Origin: Bythopirellula polymerisocia
GTDB lineage: Bacteria > Planctomycetota > Planctomycetia > Pirellulales > Lacipirellulaceae
Reading direction: 5' to 3'
NCBI RefSeq assembly: GCF_007860015.1
Contig: NZ_SJPS01000005.1
Coordinates: 310,001-374,000, forward strand
DNA length: 64,000 bases
Shown here piece by piece: positions 8,462-16,209 of the stretch. The position numbers and the translations under genes are program-made. Every line of letters starts with the position of its first letter. Positions within the stretch are counted from its first letter, which is position 1. Under the pieces are notes generated by a model. That model was not told the origin of the DNA. It was given only the letters and a program-made list of their open reading frames with translations, and searched no databases.

Positions 8462-9787
8462 TCACTTTCTTCCCCATTTGCCGCCGACGTTAAGTCCCCA
8501 GACTTCACCGGGCTCTTTGTCGTGGTAGGGTCGCCTCTTTTCCAGGGCTGCATCTTTGGCGGCAGTCGAGACTTTCACGGCCCGAAATATGCCCCGATTG
8601 GCCTCTGCCACTTGGCGCAACTTGTCTGCTGCTCTCCCCTTTTCGCCGGTTCCCATCCCGAAGGTGTGAATCGGAAATCTGCGCCCTTGAGAATTAAGCA
8701 AATAGGCCATGCGACGCTGATCGCGGGTACTGTCCAGATCGCCATCGGTTAGCAGGTAGACCGCGTCGGGACGAATCATCTGGGCGGCTTCGATAGCTTT
8801 GTCGACTTCATTGCCAAGACAAAACTCTACTGTTTCGAGCCACTGACGAAGACTCTTCTTAAAGCGATCATCGGCGGGGACAAATCGTTGGACGGGTTGT
8901 GGATAGAACAGCGGATAGAGCATATCGCTGTAGAAAATGACGTAGAACTGTTGTTCCGTTGTGAGGGATTCGACACTTTTTATAAGTTCATCGACGAGCG
9001 TCTCTAATTCGCCACCGCGCATTCCTCCAGAATTATCAACCACAAAAACGATGCGGCGTCCTTCGATCTTAGTTTCGAAGAAGGTGGCCTTGAGCTTCTC
9101 TGCCTTCGGGAGCATGTCGCTGAGACCGTTGCCGTGGGATCCGAATGATAATCCTGATAGTTCTCCCAAGCCAATCTCCTGAGATCCAGAGAAGCTCACC
9201 AAATCTGCAATCGCGACTTCTGCACTCAGTTCACTAGCCATTACTCTCGATGCTTCTTGAATTTCGCTCGCTAGTTGATTGACATCAGATTCAATCTCCT
9301 CCATGGGGTCGATCTCGATATCCTGGAGTTCGATTTCATTTTCAATCGTGGCATCCGACTCTAGGGTGAGTGTGAAATCTACCTGCTGCTTGTTAATTGA
9401 AAACGTGAACAAGGCAAAAGCTAGCATGGCCAGCAAATGAATAAAAAAGCTCGTGCCCCAGACAGGAAGCTTCTCGCTTCTTTTTTGGTAGTAGCTCGTC
9501 TCCGCCACCTCAAGCTGGGGAAACCTGGCGTTTTCAGTTAGTGAAGGTTCACTGACGAGAGGGGAGTTGTGAGGTTCAGAGTGATGGGGGAGATCCGCGC
9601 GCAGACGCAATCCCTTCGAACGTGGAACGTCGTCATCGAGTCGAAGCTTCTCGCCCGCAGAGACCTCAAAGCGAAAGGACTCTAGATCTTCTTTCTCCAC
9701 CCCATTTTCTGAGGCATATGAATCGGTCGGAAGACGAAAACCCTTGTCGTTCGATTTGATTTTTTTCTTGGCAGAATCGGGAATCAT
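8462..9787 (-). CDS. Membrane-anchored von Willebrand factor A (VWA) domain protein
   Basis: A 441-residue protein. Residues 1-105 are charged and probably cytoplasmic. One membrane helix spans about residues 107-130 (WGTSFFIHLLAMLAFALF). An acidic linker follows (about 131-185), then a VWA domain from about residue 243 (RRIVFVVDNSGGM) to about 410. The MIDAS metal site is degenerate: DNSGG in place of DxSxS, although the later TDGD Asp is kept. VWA domains mediate protein contacts, and this single-helix arrangement is common in planctomycetes, where function is unknown. The gene is divergent from the halogenase-like gene, sharing a 230-bp intergenic region. The candidate RNA at 8312-8456 lies just past its stop codon on the opposite strand. 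Confidence 0.82.
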   Translation of the reverse strand: MIPDSAKKKIKSNDKGFRLPTDSYASENGVEKEDLESFRFEVSAGEKLRLDDDVPRSKGLRLRADLPHHSEPHNSPLVSEPSLTENARFPQLEVAETSYYQKRSEKLPVWGTSFFIHLLAMLAFALFTFSINKQQVDFTLTLESDATIENEIELQDIEIDPMEEIESDVNQLASEIQEASRVMASELSAEVAIADLVSFSGSQEIGLGELSGLSFGSHGNGLSDMLPKAEKLKATFFETKIEGRRIVFVVDNSGGMRGGELETLVDELIKSVESLTTEQQFYVIFYSDMLYPLFYPQPVQRFVPADDRFKKSLRQWLETVEFCLGNEVDKAIEAAQMIRPDAVYLLTDGDLDSTRDQRRMAYLLNSQGRRFPIHTFGMGTGEKGRAADKLRQVAEANRGIFRAVKVSTAAKDAALEKRRPYHDKEPGEVWGLNVGGKWGRK

Positions 9788-10019
9788 GAATACCGACTCA
9801 AAAGAGGAAAAATACAGTTACTGAGGCCTCTTCACTGCTTATTCTCCTCGTAGATTTTGATTGTAGCAGCAGTGCTAGCAGGAAGGAATTCTTCCCTCGT
9901 CGATTTTGCTCATATTTTGATACAAGTTGCCATCTTGTCTGCCCGAATCTCATCTTGGAACAGAATTCCTACACCTTGGAACCATGAAAACCCGAATATT
10001 ATTATGCTCAGGTGGTTTG

Positions 10020-11219
10020 ATGGTCTACAGTGGATTTGCTGGAAAAGACCCTAGTCTTGCCAATTGGTTCCAAGCTGGTTCGCTACTCTTCTACGAGTTT
10101 CTGGTCGACATTGCTATGAATATGCATCCCAAAGTTCGTCCCCTATGGCAGCGGGCGTTGATAATACCCGTGCTGGGAATGTTGCTCGTCTACAAGGCGC
10201 TCAAATTGCCGCGAAGAATTCTTCCCCGCGATTTGCGTGCCATCGTTAGAAACTGGCACTACTCGATGTTCTGGACGCTCATCAAGAGTGGCCTTACTCA
10301 GGCCTTCATCGATGAGCCATGCACATTTAATACTTCTGGCAAACATTTCCCCAAGGCGGAGGTCGCGCCGGAATTTCGTATGACGGAAGACGATTTCACG
10401 CAATTCCATCGTGACGGGTTTATTGGCCCGTTCGATGCCTTTTCCAAAGAAGAGATGGCTCAGCTTCGACAAGAAATGCTCGCCGTTGAGAACGCGAATT
10501 CCGAGACTTACGGTTTCGTCACTCCACGAGATCGCCATCTAGAGTCGCCCCGGCTTTGGGAACACATGAATCATCCCGCAATCGTTGAACGGGTCGCCCA
10601 GATTCTGGGCCCCGATCTACTCTGCTGGCGGACTCAACTTTTCTACAAAGGACCTGGTGCGCCAGCGATTCAATTTCATCAGGCAAGTACGTTCATGGTT
10701 GAAGATTACCTCGACCCCGCGATCTATCCGCCACGCATGGACGAAATGTTTCAGCTAACTGTATGGGTCGCTGTCGACGATGCCGTTCCCGAGAATGGCT
10801 GTATGCAGTTCATACGTGGTTCGCACGACCGAATTCACAAAATAAAATTCGGGGGAGAAGAAGGTTTCTACAAGGCAAATTTCTCGCTCGATTTTGACCG
10901 TGATCCCGCTCGGGTAGTTACCATGCCCGTCAAATCCGGGCAGTTCATCATATTCACAGAGCGCTGTATCCATGGTTCGCCTGCGAACACGACCGATCGC
11001 TATCGATTGGCATTCAATCTACGAATCGTACCTACGAATGTTCCCGTGCTAACTGGCAAAGAGAAATACCGCTCTGTCTACAATGGTGGCAAATACAACT
11101 TGAAGAACTGGGGGGTGGCCCTCTTGCGAGGTGAAGATCGCCATCATCTCAGCAAGACCGTGGTACCAGCAAGGCTTGAGAAGACTTCGACTGAAGACCG
11201 CTATCGCTCAGCAGCGTGA
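10020..11219 (+). CDS. SyrB2-like non-heme Fe(II)/alpha-ketoglutarate enzyme, candidate halogenase
   Basis: About 400 residues. From residue about 120 the protein follows the SyrB2/CytC3/BarB chlorinating-enzyme family within the phytanoyl-CoA dioxygenase superfamily: DGFIGPFDAFSKEEM, ILGPDLLCWRTQLFYK, FHQASTFM, LTVWVAVDDAVPENGCMQF, VKSGQFIIF and IHGSPANTTDRYRLAF. The iron site is His220-Gln221-Ala222 and distal His318. Ordinary hydroxylases have Asp or Glu at the Ala position; loss of that ligand leaves room for a halide and defines the halogenases. Arg335 is a likely ketoglutarate ligand. The first 120 residues, with a hydrophobic segment near residues 45-65, are not part of the known family core. 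The start at 10020 was chosen for AGGTGG four bases upstream; ATG at 9984 and TTG at 9927 are alternatives. No carrier protein or NRPS gene is near. Homology is near certain; halogenation is inference. Confidence 0.88.
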   Translation: MVYSGFAGKDPSLANWFQAGSLLFYEFLVDIAMNMHPKVRPLWQRALIIPVLGMLLVYKALKLPRRILPRDLRAIVRNWHYSMFWTLIKSGLTQAFIDEPCTFNTSGKHFPKAEVAPEFRMTEDDFTQFHRDGFIGPFDAFSKEEMAQLRQEMLAVENANSETYGFVTPRDRHLESPRLWEHMNHPAIVERVAQILGPDLLCWRTQLFYKGPGAPAIQFHQASTFMVEDYLDPAIYPPRMDEMFQLTVWVAVDDAVPENGCMQFIRGSHDRIHKIKFGGEEGFYKANFSLDFDRDPARVVTMPVKSGQFIIFTERCIHGSPANTTDRYRLAFNLRIVPTNVPVLTGKEKYRSVYNGGKYNLKNWGVALLRGEDRHHLSKTVVPARLEKTSTEDRYRSAA

Positions 11220-11258
11220 TCGGCAACTTATCAACTTATTTGAAACAGGAGACCGTAC

Positions 11259-12107
11259 ATGCAAGTCTTGCAAAACAAGATTGCACTCGTAACGGGGGCA
11301 GCCTCCGGCATCGGCAGGGCAATCGCACTGCGCCTGGCTGAGGAAGGTGTGAATCTCTATCTCCTTGACATCAACCCCGGCCAACTGGCCGAGACGGTTA
11401 CCGCCGCCCGCCAACGTGGAGTCATCGCGGTGGGGCGGCAATGTGATGTCAGTCAGTTCCCTGAAATTGTTTCATGTGTAGAACATGGCATCAGTCGCTG
11501 GGGTGGGTTCGATCTATTGGTCAACAACGCTGGAGTCACTTATTATGGTCATACCGAGGAGATGAGTGCCGAGCAATGCGAACGGTTATTGGCAATCAAT
11601 CTGCATGCCCCATTGCATTTCACTCGACTCTTGTTGCCTAGCCTGCTGTCGCGGCCTGAAGCCCACATTCTCAATATCGCCAGCTTCTTTGGCCTCATAG
11701 GTACTCGCAAGTTGGCAGCCTACACAGCCAGCAAGTTTGGCCTGGTCGGCCTCAGCGAGTCTCTTCGCGCCGAATACGCACGCACGAACTTGGGAGTTAC
11801 TACTCTCTGTCCAGGATTTGTCGATACTGGCTTGTTCTCGAATGCATTGCGAGGCAATAATCTGGCCGCGCACAAGCAACCACCGGCTTGGATGCTGACA
11901 ACACCCGAGAAGATCGCCGACCGGGCGATAGAAGCAATCCAACGTGATGATGCCCTGGTAGTTGTCCAGCCCTACGCCAAGCTGGCATATTACGCCAAAC
12001 GTTTTTTCCCGGGCATTATTGATTTTGCTAATCATCTGAGTCGAAAGCGATTTGGCAAGCAAACGATTCCTCCTCCGACCGAGGAAGAGCGTCGCAATGC
12101 GGCGTAG
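11259..12107 (+). CDS. Short-chain dehydrogenase/reductase (SDR)
   Basis: A 282-residue NAD(P)-dependent oxidoreductase of the classical SDR family. The Rossmann fold glycine motif TGAASGIG is at residues 13-20, NNAGVTY near 88, a catalytic Ser in NIASFFGL and the YTASK catalytic Tyr/Lys motif near 155-159. An acidic residue after strand 2 (LLDINP) suggests a preference for NAD. A strong ribosome binding site (CAGGAGA) precedes the ATG. It starts 39 bp after the halogenase-like gene, so the two are probably co-transcribed and may act on the same substrate. That pairing is inference from position. The C-terminal tail (about 225-282) is basic. The substrate is unknown. Confidence 0.92.
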   Translation: MQVLQNKIALVTGAASGIGRAIALRLAEEGVNLYLLDINPGQLAETVTAARQRGVIAVGRQCDVSQFPEIVSCVEHGISRWGGFDLLVNNAGVTYYGHTEEMSAEQCERLLAINLHAPLHFTRLLLPSLLSRPEAHILNIASFFGLIGTRKLAAYTASKFGLVGLSESLRAEYARTNLGVTTLCPGFVDTGLFSNALRGNNLAAHKQPPAWMLTTPEKIADRAIEAIQRDDALVVVQPYAKLAYYAKRFFPGIIDFANHLSRKRFGKQTIPPPTEEERRNAA

Positions 12108-12161
12108 GAAATTTCTGCGCTGTCCTGGCTCTGAGGTGCCGCAAATGGTTATCATCGTGGC

Positions 12162-12890
12162 ATGCATTTTCGCGTTGTCACATATAACATCCACAAAGGA
12201 ATCGGCGGACGGGATCGTCGGTATCGGCCTGAGCGGATAATCGAGACTCTCGCTCACTTGGAGCCATGCATCCTCTTTCTGCAAGAGGTCGATGAAGACG
12301 TTCCCCGCTCCCGGCACCACCATCAGACTGAGATGTTGGCCGCAGAACTTGGCTTCTCTCACTTGGCCTTTCAGCGGAATGTGCACCTAAAGCAAGGCTG
12401 GTATGGGAACGCAATTCTGAGCCGTTTCCCCTTGAGCGATGTCGAAAGCTGTGACTTGACGATTCCACTGAAGAAACGTCGGCAGGCCCTTCTGGCTCGT
12501 TGCAAACTCTCGGTCGGCGATCACTCACGCTCCCTACTATTGGCCAATATGCACTTGGGACTGGCTGGCCCAGAGCGGACGATTCAACTTCGCAGGCTTT
12601 TGAAGCACCCCATGCTAGCCCATGCACATAAAGATACACCGATTCTCGTCGGCGGCGACTTCAACGATGTCTGGGGAAGGCTGGGACGAAAGGTTCTAGA
12701 GCCCGTCAGCTACCAAAATGCTGGTGGGATGCATCGAACGTTTCCCGCACTCTTTCCGATGCGACCGCTTGACCGCATTTATTACCGCGGGCCGCTGCAG
12801 GTGCATCATGCTTTTGCTAGTCGTACGGCTCTAGCACGCGAGGCGTCGGACCACTTGCCGCTGATTGTGGAGTTTACATGTCGGGAATAA
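12162..12890 (+). CDS. Endonuclease/exonuclease/phosphatase (EEP) family protein
   Basis: A 242-residue member of the EEP superfamily, which covers DNase I-like nucleases and phosphodiesterases or phosphatases. Motifs in order: TYNIHKG near the N-terminus, FLQEVDED with the metal-binding Glu, GNAILSRFPL, ANMHLGL, GGDFNDVWG with the catalytic Asp/Asn pair, LDRIYY and SDHLPLIVEF with the catalytic Asp-His. The full set implies an active enzyme. There is no signal peptide, so it is cytoplasmic. It is 54 bp after the SDR gene on the same strand and may belong to the same operon. Bacterial proteins of this subgroup have unknown substrates, so nuclease versus lipid phosphodiesterase is open. Confidence 0.9.
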   Translation: MHFRVVTYNIHKGIGGRDRRYRPERIIETLAHLEPCILFLQEVDEDVPRSRHHHQTEMLAAELGFSHLAFQRNVHLKQGWYGNAILSRFPLSDVESCDLTIPLKKRRQALLARCKLSVGDHSRSLLLANMHLGLAGPERTIQLRRLLKHPMLAHAHKDTPILVGGDFNDVWGRLGRKVLEPVSYQNAGGMHRTFPALFPMRPLDRIYYRGPLQVHHAFASRTALAREASDHLPLIVEFTCRE

Positions 12891-13091
12891 ATGCGAATTC
12901 ATTTTATCCCCATTTTTGCTGGGGAACCCATTGAGAAGCCAGAGATCGGGAGTCTGGGCTGAACAAAGCTAAACACAATTCCTCGGTGCGGAAGCCTAGT
13001 TGCCGACGGTTGCTTAGCGTAGGATAGGGGAATACCGTGCATGGAAGAGGACTAGCCACTTTTTCCCTTTTTTGGATTAGGAAGCTTTAAC

Positions 13092-13382
13092 ATGAACAAA
13101 TTCCTGATGCTGATCGTTGGTAGTATCTTGGCGGTAGCTGTCGTTGACAAATCTCATGCCCAGGTTGCTCATGTGACTTACTTTGCACCTGCGCCTGTGT
13201 GGGTTGCACCTGCTCCGGTTCAAGTGACCAGCTTTTTTGCTCCTGCCCCCGTGGTGACCTATCAACGTGTGCCCGTTGCCCGTACCCGTTATCGTCCTAT
13301 CTTAGGTGGCACAGTCACACGATATCGCACAGCTTTGGCACCCGTGGTTGTCACCCCTACCCCAGTATGGGTCGGCTTTTGA
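13092..13382 (+). CDS. Small exported Ala/Pro/Val-rich protein
   Basis: A 96-residue secreted protein. Residues 1-23 form a signal peptide (MNKFLMLIVGS core, cleavage after SHA). The mature part is made of short repeats such as FAPAPVWVAPAPV and FAPAPVVTY, followed by an Arg/Tyr-rich section, and it lacks Cys. This low-complexity composition suggests a structural or wall-associated role. A ribosome binding site (AGGAAG) precedes the ATG, which supports the gene. Similar short Pro/Val-rich secreted proteins are common in planctomycetes, with no known function. Confidence 0.7.
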   Translation: MNKFLMLIVGSILAVAVVDKSHAQVAHVTYFAPAPVWVAPAPVQVTSFFAPAPVVTYQRVPVARTRYRPILGGTVTRYRTALAPVVVTPTPVWVGF

Positions 13383-13475
13383 GATATTCGCAATCGCCTG
13401 CCAGACGCTTGGCACTATTGCGGCGATGTTTACCGCGAACTAGCGCCTCGCTACACACGCCACGCGCCTCATACT

Positions 13476-16178
13476 ATGGCTGAGCTTAAGACCTTTCTTT
13501 TCACCGACATTTGTCGAAGCGTCGATCTCAAGAACGAGATGATCGGCCGAAGCGTGACCGAACGCGATATGGCGTTCATCCAGCAGATTCTGATGCCGCA
13601 TCGAGAGCGGATCGAAGCCCATTTGGAGGAGATGACTGGCCGAGTCGTTTCAACCGCGGGTGACGGCCACTTCCTTGTGTTTAGCAATACAATCCAGGCT
13701 GCTATTTGGACAGCTGAGGTTCAAAAAAGCCACTTAGAGAACCCGATTGAAACGCCTGGGGGCGGTCAGGTCGAGGTTCGCATTAGTATGCACGTGGGGG
13801 TGCCGCAGGTAGATCCGACGGCCCCTGACAACTTTGTCGGCAAGAGTGTCGACTACGCCTCTCGCCTGAATGACTACGCGACCGGAGGCCAAATCTTGGT
13901 CTCTCGGAGTGTAATGGCAATTCTTGATGACATCGGGCTGGAAGGGATTTCATTTCATCTCCATGGCCGACGTCATCTGAAAGGCATTGGCCATGTCGAA
14001 GTCCACGAATTGCTTTACGACGACCACGGACCGCGCCCGTTACGTCAACAGCCAGCAAGCCACTCCGATCGACAATGGACTGTGGTCCCTACGATGGGCG
14101 CAGGACAAGAGCACGGTGGCCGGGACTCCGCAGTCGCTTCAACCTTGCAGCTCAAGCAAGTGGGAAACTACGAGTTGGAATCCTTGCTGGGTAGCGGAGG
14201 CATGGGGGATGTCTACAAAGGTCGTCATACACAGTTTGGCCGGTTGAGGGCGATTAAGGTCATCAAACCTCAATACGTTGCTGCTGGTAATGAAGAGATC
14301 ATTCGCCGCTTTTATCAGGAAATCAAAGCAGTCGGTGCTCTTGAGCACAGGAATATTGTCGTCGCGATCGATTCCTCCTCCCCCACGGACCGACTGCATT
14401 ATTTGGTGATGGAATACATTGAGGGGGTATCGGTACACGACCTGGTCGAACAATTGGGGCACTTGTCTGTGCCGGACGCATGTGAGATTGTCCGCCAGGC
14501 TGCACGCGGCTTGCAATTCATCCATCGCAACGAGATGGTCCATCGAGACATCAAACCTTCAAATCTGATGCTTACGCTTGTCAACGGAGATGGAGTGGCA
14601 AGCCAACCGGCTATTGCTGAACATGATGAACCCGTGGAAGGGGTCGTTAAAATACTCGATCTCGGTCTGGCGCTGTTGGCAGGAGATGCCCAAGACCGTT
14701 TGACACGATTTGACAACAAAGCGATGGGGACCGGCATGTATATGTCCCCCGAACAGTGGAAGACTACCAGTGTAGACATACGTGCGGACATCTACAGTCT
14801 GGGATGTACGCTCTATCATCTGCTTGCCGGGAAGCCTCCCTTTATGGATTCTGATTTGCGTCCTGAAAAAGCGCACGAGAAATCCAAACTTCCACCCATT
14901 CGCACGAACAACGTACCGCGCAAACTGTGGGACATCATAGAAAAGATGGTCGCCAAAAAGCCGGAAGATCGCTATGCCACACCGGCAGAGGTTGCGGCGG
15001 AGTTAACTTCCTTCTGCGTAGGGAGCGATCTGGTGGAATTGGTGCGTGGATACCTGGAACCGGGCAGCGAGCACAGTTCACATCGCTATACGCGGATCGA
15101 TTCTGGGGCGGGAATGGATACTTGGCTTTCCAGGGCAAGTCATCTCTATCCGACTCGTCGCTGGATCTTGCGACGAGGGCTTCCGTTCATTTTAGTTCTT
15201 GGTGCTTTTGCGGCACTCTCCTGGACGGCATACCAAGCAAGACAGCGAACCATTGCCAACGCTATGCAGCAAGCCAGAGATACTTTGCCTCTTGCAGCCG
15301 AAACGGCCGCCAATGCGATAGGCAACTTTCTCACATTGAGGTTTGAGATCTTGCAACAAGCCGCCACTGATGTCCAACTCATTGAGATGATCCAAAAATT
15401 TTCCCCGACAGAAGCCCGAACTCAACTTGAGAGTTACCCTCTGGCCGAGTGGATCAAAGAGCATCGGCAAGACAACATGGATTCCGCTCCCTCGGACAGC
15501 TGGTTTATCAACGACATCGAAGGAATACAGATCGCCCGTCATCCACTAGTCGAGAGGGCAACCAAGAAGCCCGAAGACAGCTTTCTCGAAAACTATGGCT
15601 ACCGCGATTATTTTCATGGGTTGGGCAAAGACCTTCCCAATGACAGTGAAAAGCCGATCGAGCCGATTCAGTCCCCCAATCTTTCCGCTGTCTATATGAG
15701 CAGCACCACTGGCAAGCTTAAGGTTGCATTTTCGGTCCCAGTGTGGTCTAAACCGTCCGATGAAGCACGAAAGGTGATTGCTGTGCTCTCGATGTCGGTA
15801 GAACTAGGAGCTTTTGAGGTCTTGAACAAAAATGTTCAACAGGGCAAAGACATTGTGCTAGTCGACTTGCGAGAAGACATGCTGGATAAATCAGCAAAAA
15901 CTCCGCAGCGCGGACTAATTCTCAATCACCCACTACTCCCCATCTGGAAAGAAAAGGAACACCCCCCCCGGGTATCTCCAGAAGTACTTGCTGCCATGGA
16001 AAAAGGTGAAGATCATTTCATAGCTGGCTACCATGATCCGCTCTCTATCAATCCTGGCGTCACGTACTGGGGAGTCTTCGAGCCGGTAGCTTATACCATC
16101 AATGAGGTGTTGACCGACACATCAAAAGCCGTCTTAGCCGGGTGGAATGTGCTTGTGCAATCTCCGGCTATTCAATGA
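13476..16178 (+). CDS. Class III nucleotide cyclase fused to Ser/Thr kinase, membrane helix and extracytoplasmic Cache-like sensor
   Basis: A 900-residue multidomain receptor. Residues 1-190 are a class III cyclase homology domain with both metal Asp residues (Asp11 in FTDIC, Asp63 in TAGDGH). The usual VN-x3-R motif reads VDYASR, so the transition-state Asn is Asp and activity is uncertain. Residues about 230-510 are a Hanks-type kinase: GSGGMGDVY glycine loop, AIKVI lysine, HRDIKPSN with catalytic Asp358, DLG in place of DFG, and MSPEQW. A single membrane helix spans about 568-588. The C-terminal 300 residues look like a Cache-type extracellular sensor, including WFINDIEG and YRDYFHG, a pattern common in dCache domains. 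The order implies that an external ligand controls kinase and cyclase outputs inside the cell. It is a single gene, convergent with the following transporter. Confidence 0.9.
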   Translation: MAELKTFLFTDICRSVDLKNEMIGRSVTERDMAFIQQILMPHRERIEAHLEEMTGRVVSTAGDGHFLVFSNTIQAAIWTAEVQKSHLENPIETPGGGQVEVRISMHVGVPQVDPTAPDNFVGKSVDYASRLNDYATGGQILVSRSVMAILDDIGLEGISFHLHGRRHLKGIGHVEVHELLYDDHGPRPLRQQPASHSDRQWTVVPTMGAGQEHGGRDSAVASTLQLKQVGNYELESLLGSGGMGDVYKGRHTQFGRLRAIKVIKPQYVAAGNEEIIRRFYQEIKAVGALEHRNIVVAIDSSSPTDRLHYLVMEYIEGVSVHDLVEQLGHLSVPDACEIVRQAARGLQFIHRNEMVHRDIKPSNLMLTLVNGDGVASQPAIAEHDEPVEGVVKILDLGLALLAGDAQDRLTRFDNKAMGTGMYMSPEQWKTTSVDIRADIYSLGCTLYHLLAGKPPFMDSDLRPEKAHEKSKLPPIRTNNVPRKLWDIIEKMVAKKPEDRYATPAEVAAELTSFCVGSDLVELVRGYLEPGSEHSSHRYTRIDSGAGMDTWLSRASHLYPTRRWILRRGLPFILVLGAFAALSWTAYQARQRTIANAMQQARDTLPLAAETAANAIGNFLTLRFEILQQAATDVQLIEMIQKFSPTEARTQLESYPLAEWIKEHRQDNMDSAPSDSWFINDIEGIQIARHPLVERATKKPEDSFLENYGYRDYFHGLGKDLPNDSEKPIEPIQSPNLSAVYMSSTTGKLKVAFSVPVWSKPSDEARKVIAVLSMSVELGAFEVLNKNVQQGKDIVLVDLREDMLDKSAKTPQRGLILNHPLLPIWKEKEHPPRVSPEVLAAMEKGEDHFIAGYHDPLSINPGVTYWGVFEPVAYTINEVLTDTSKAVLAGWNVLVQSPAIQ

Positions 16179-16209
16179 TCATGGGTAATTCTCGCACAGA
16201 AAGATATGC

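Noticed and set aside
12907..12925. Hairpin TCCCCA/TGGGGA after the EEP gene considered as a terminator
   Set aside because: The stem is only 6 bp and no T run follows, so it is not convincing.
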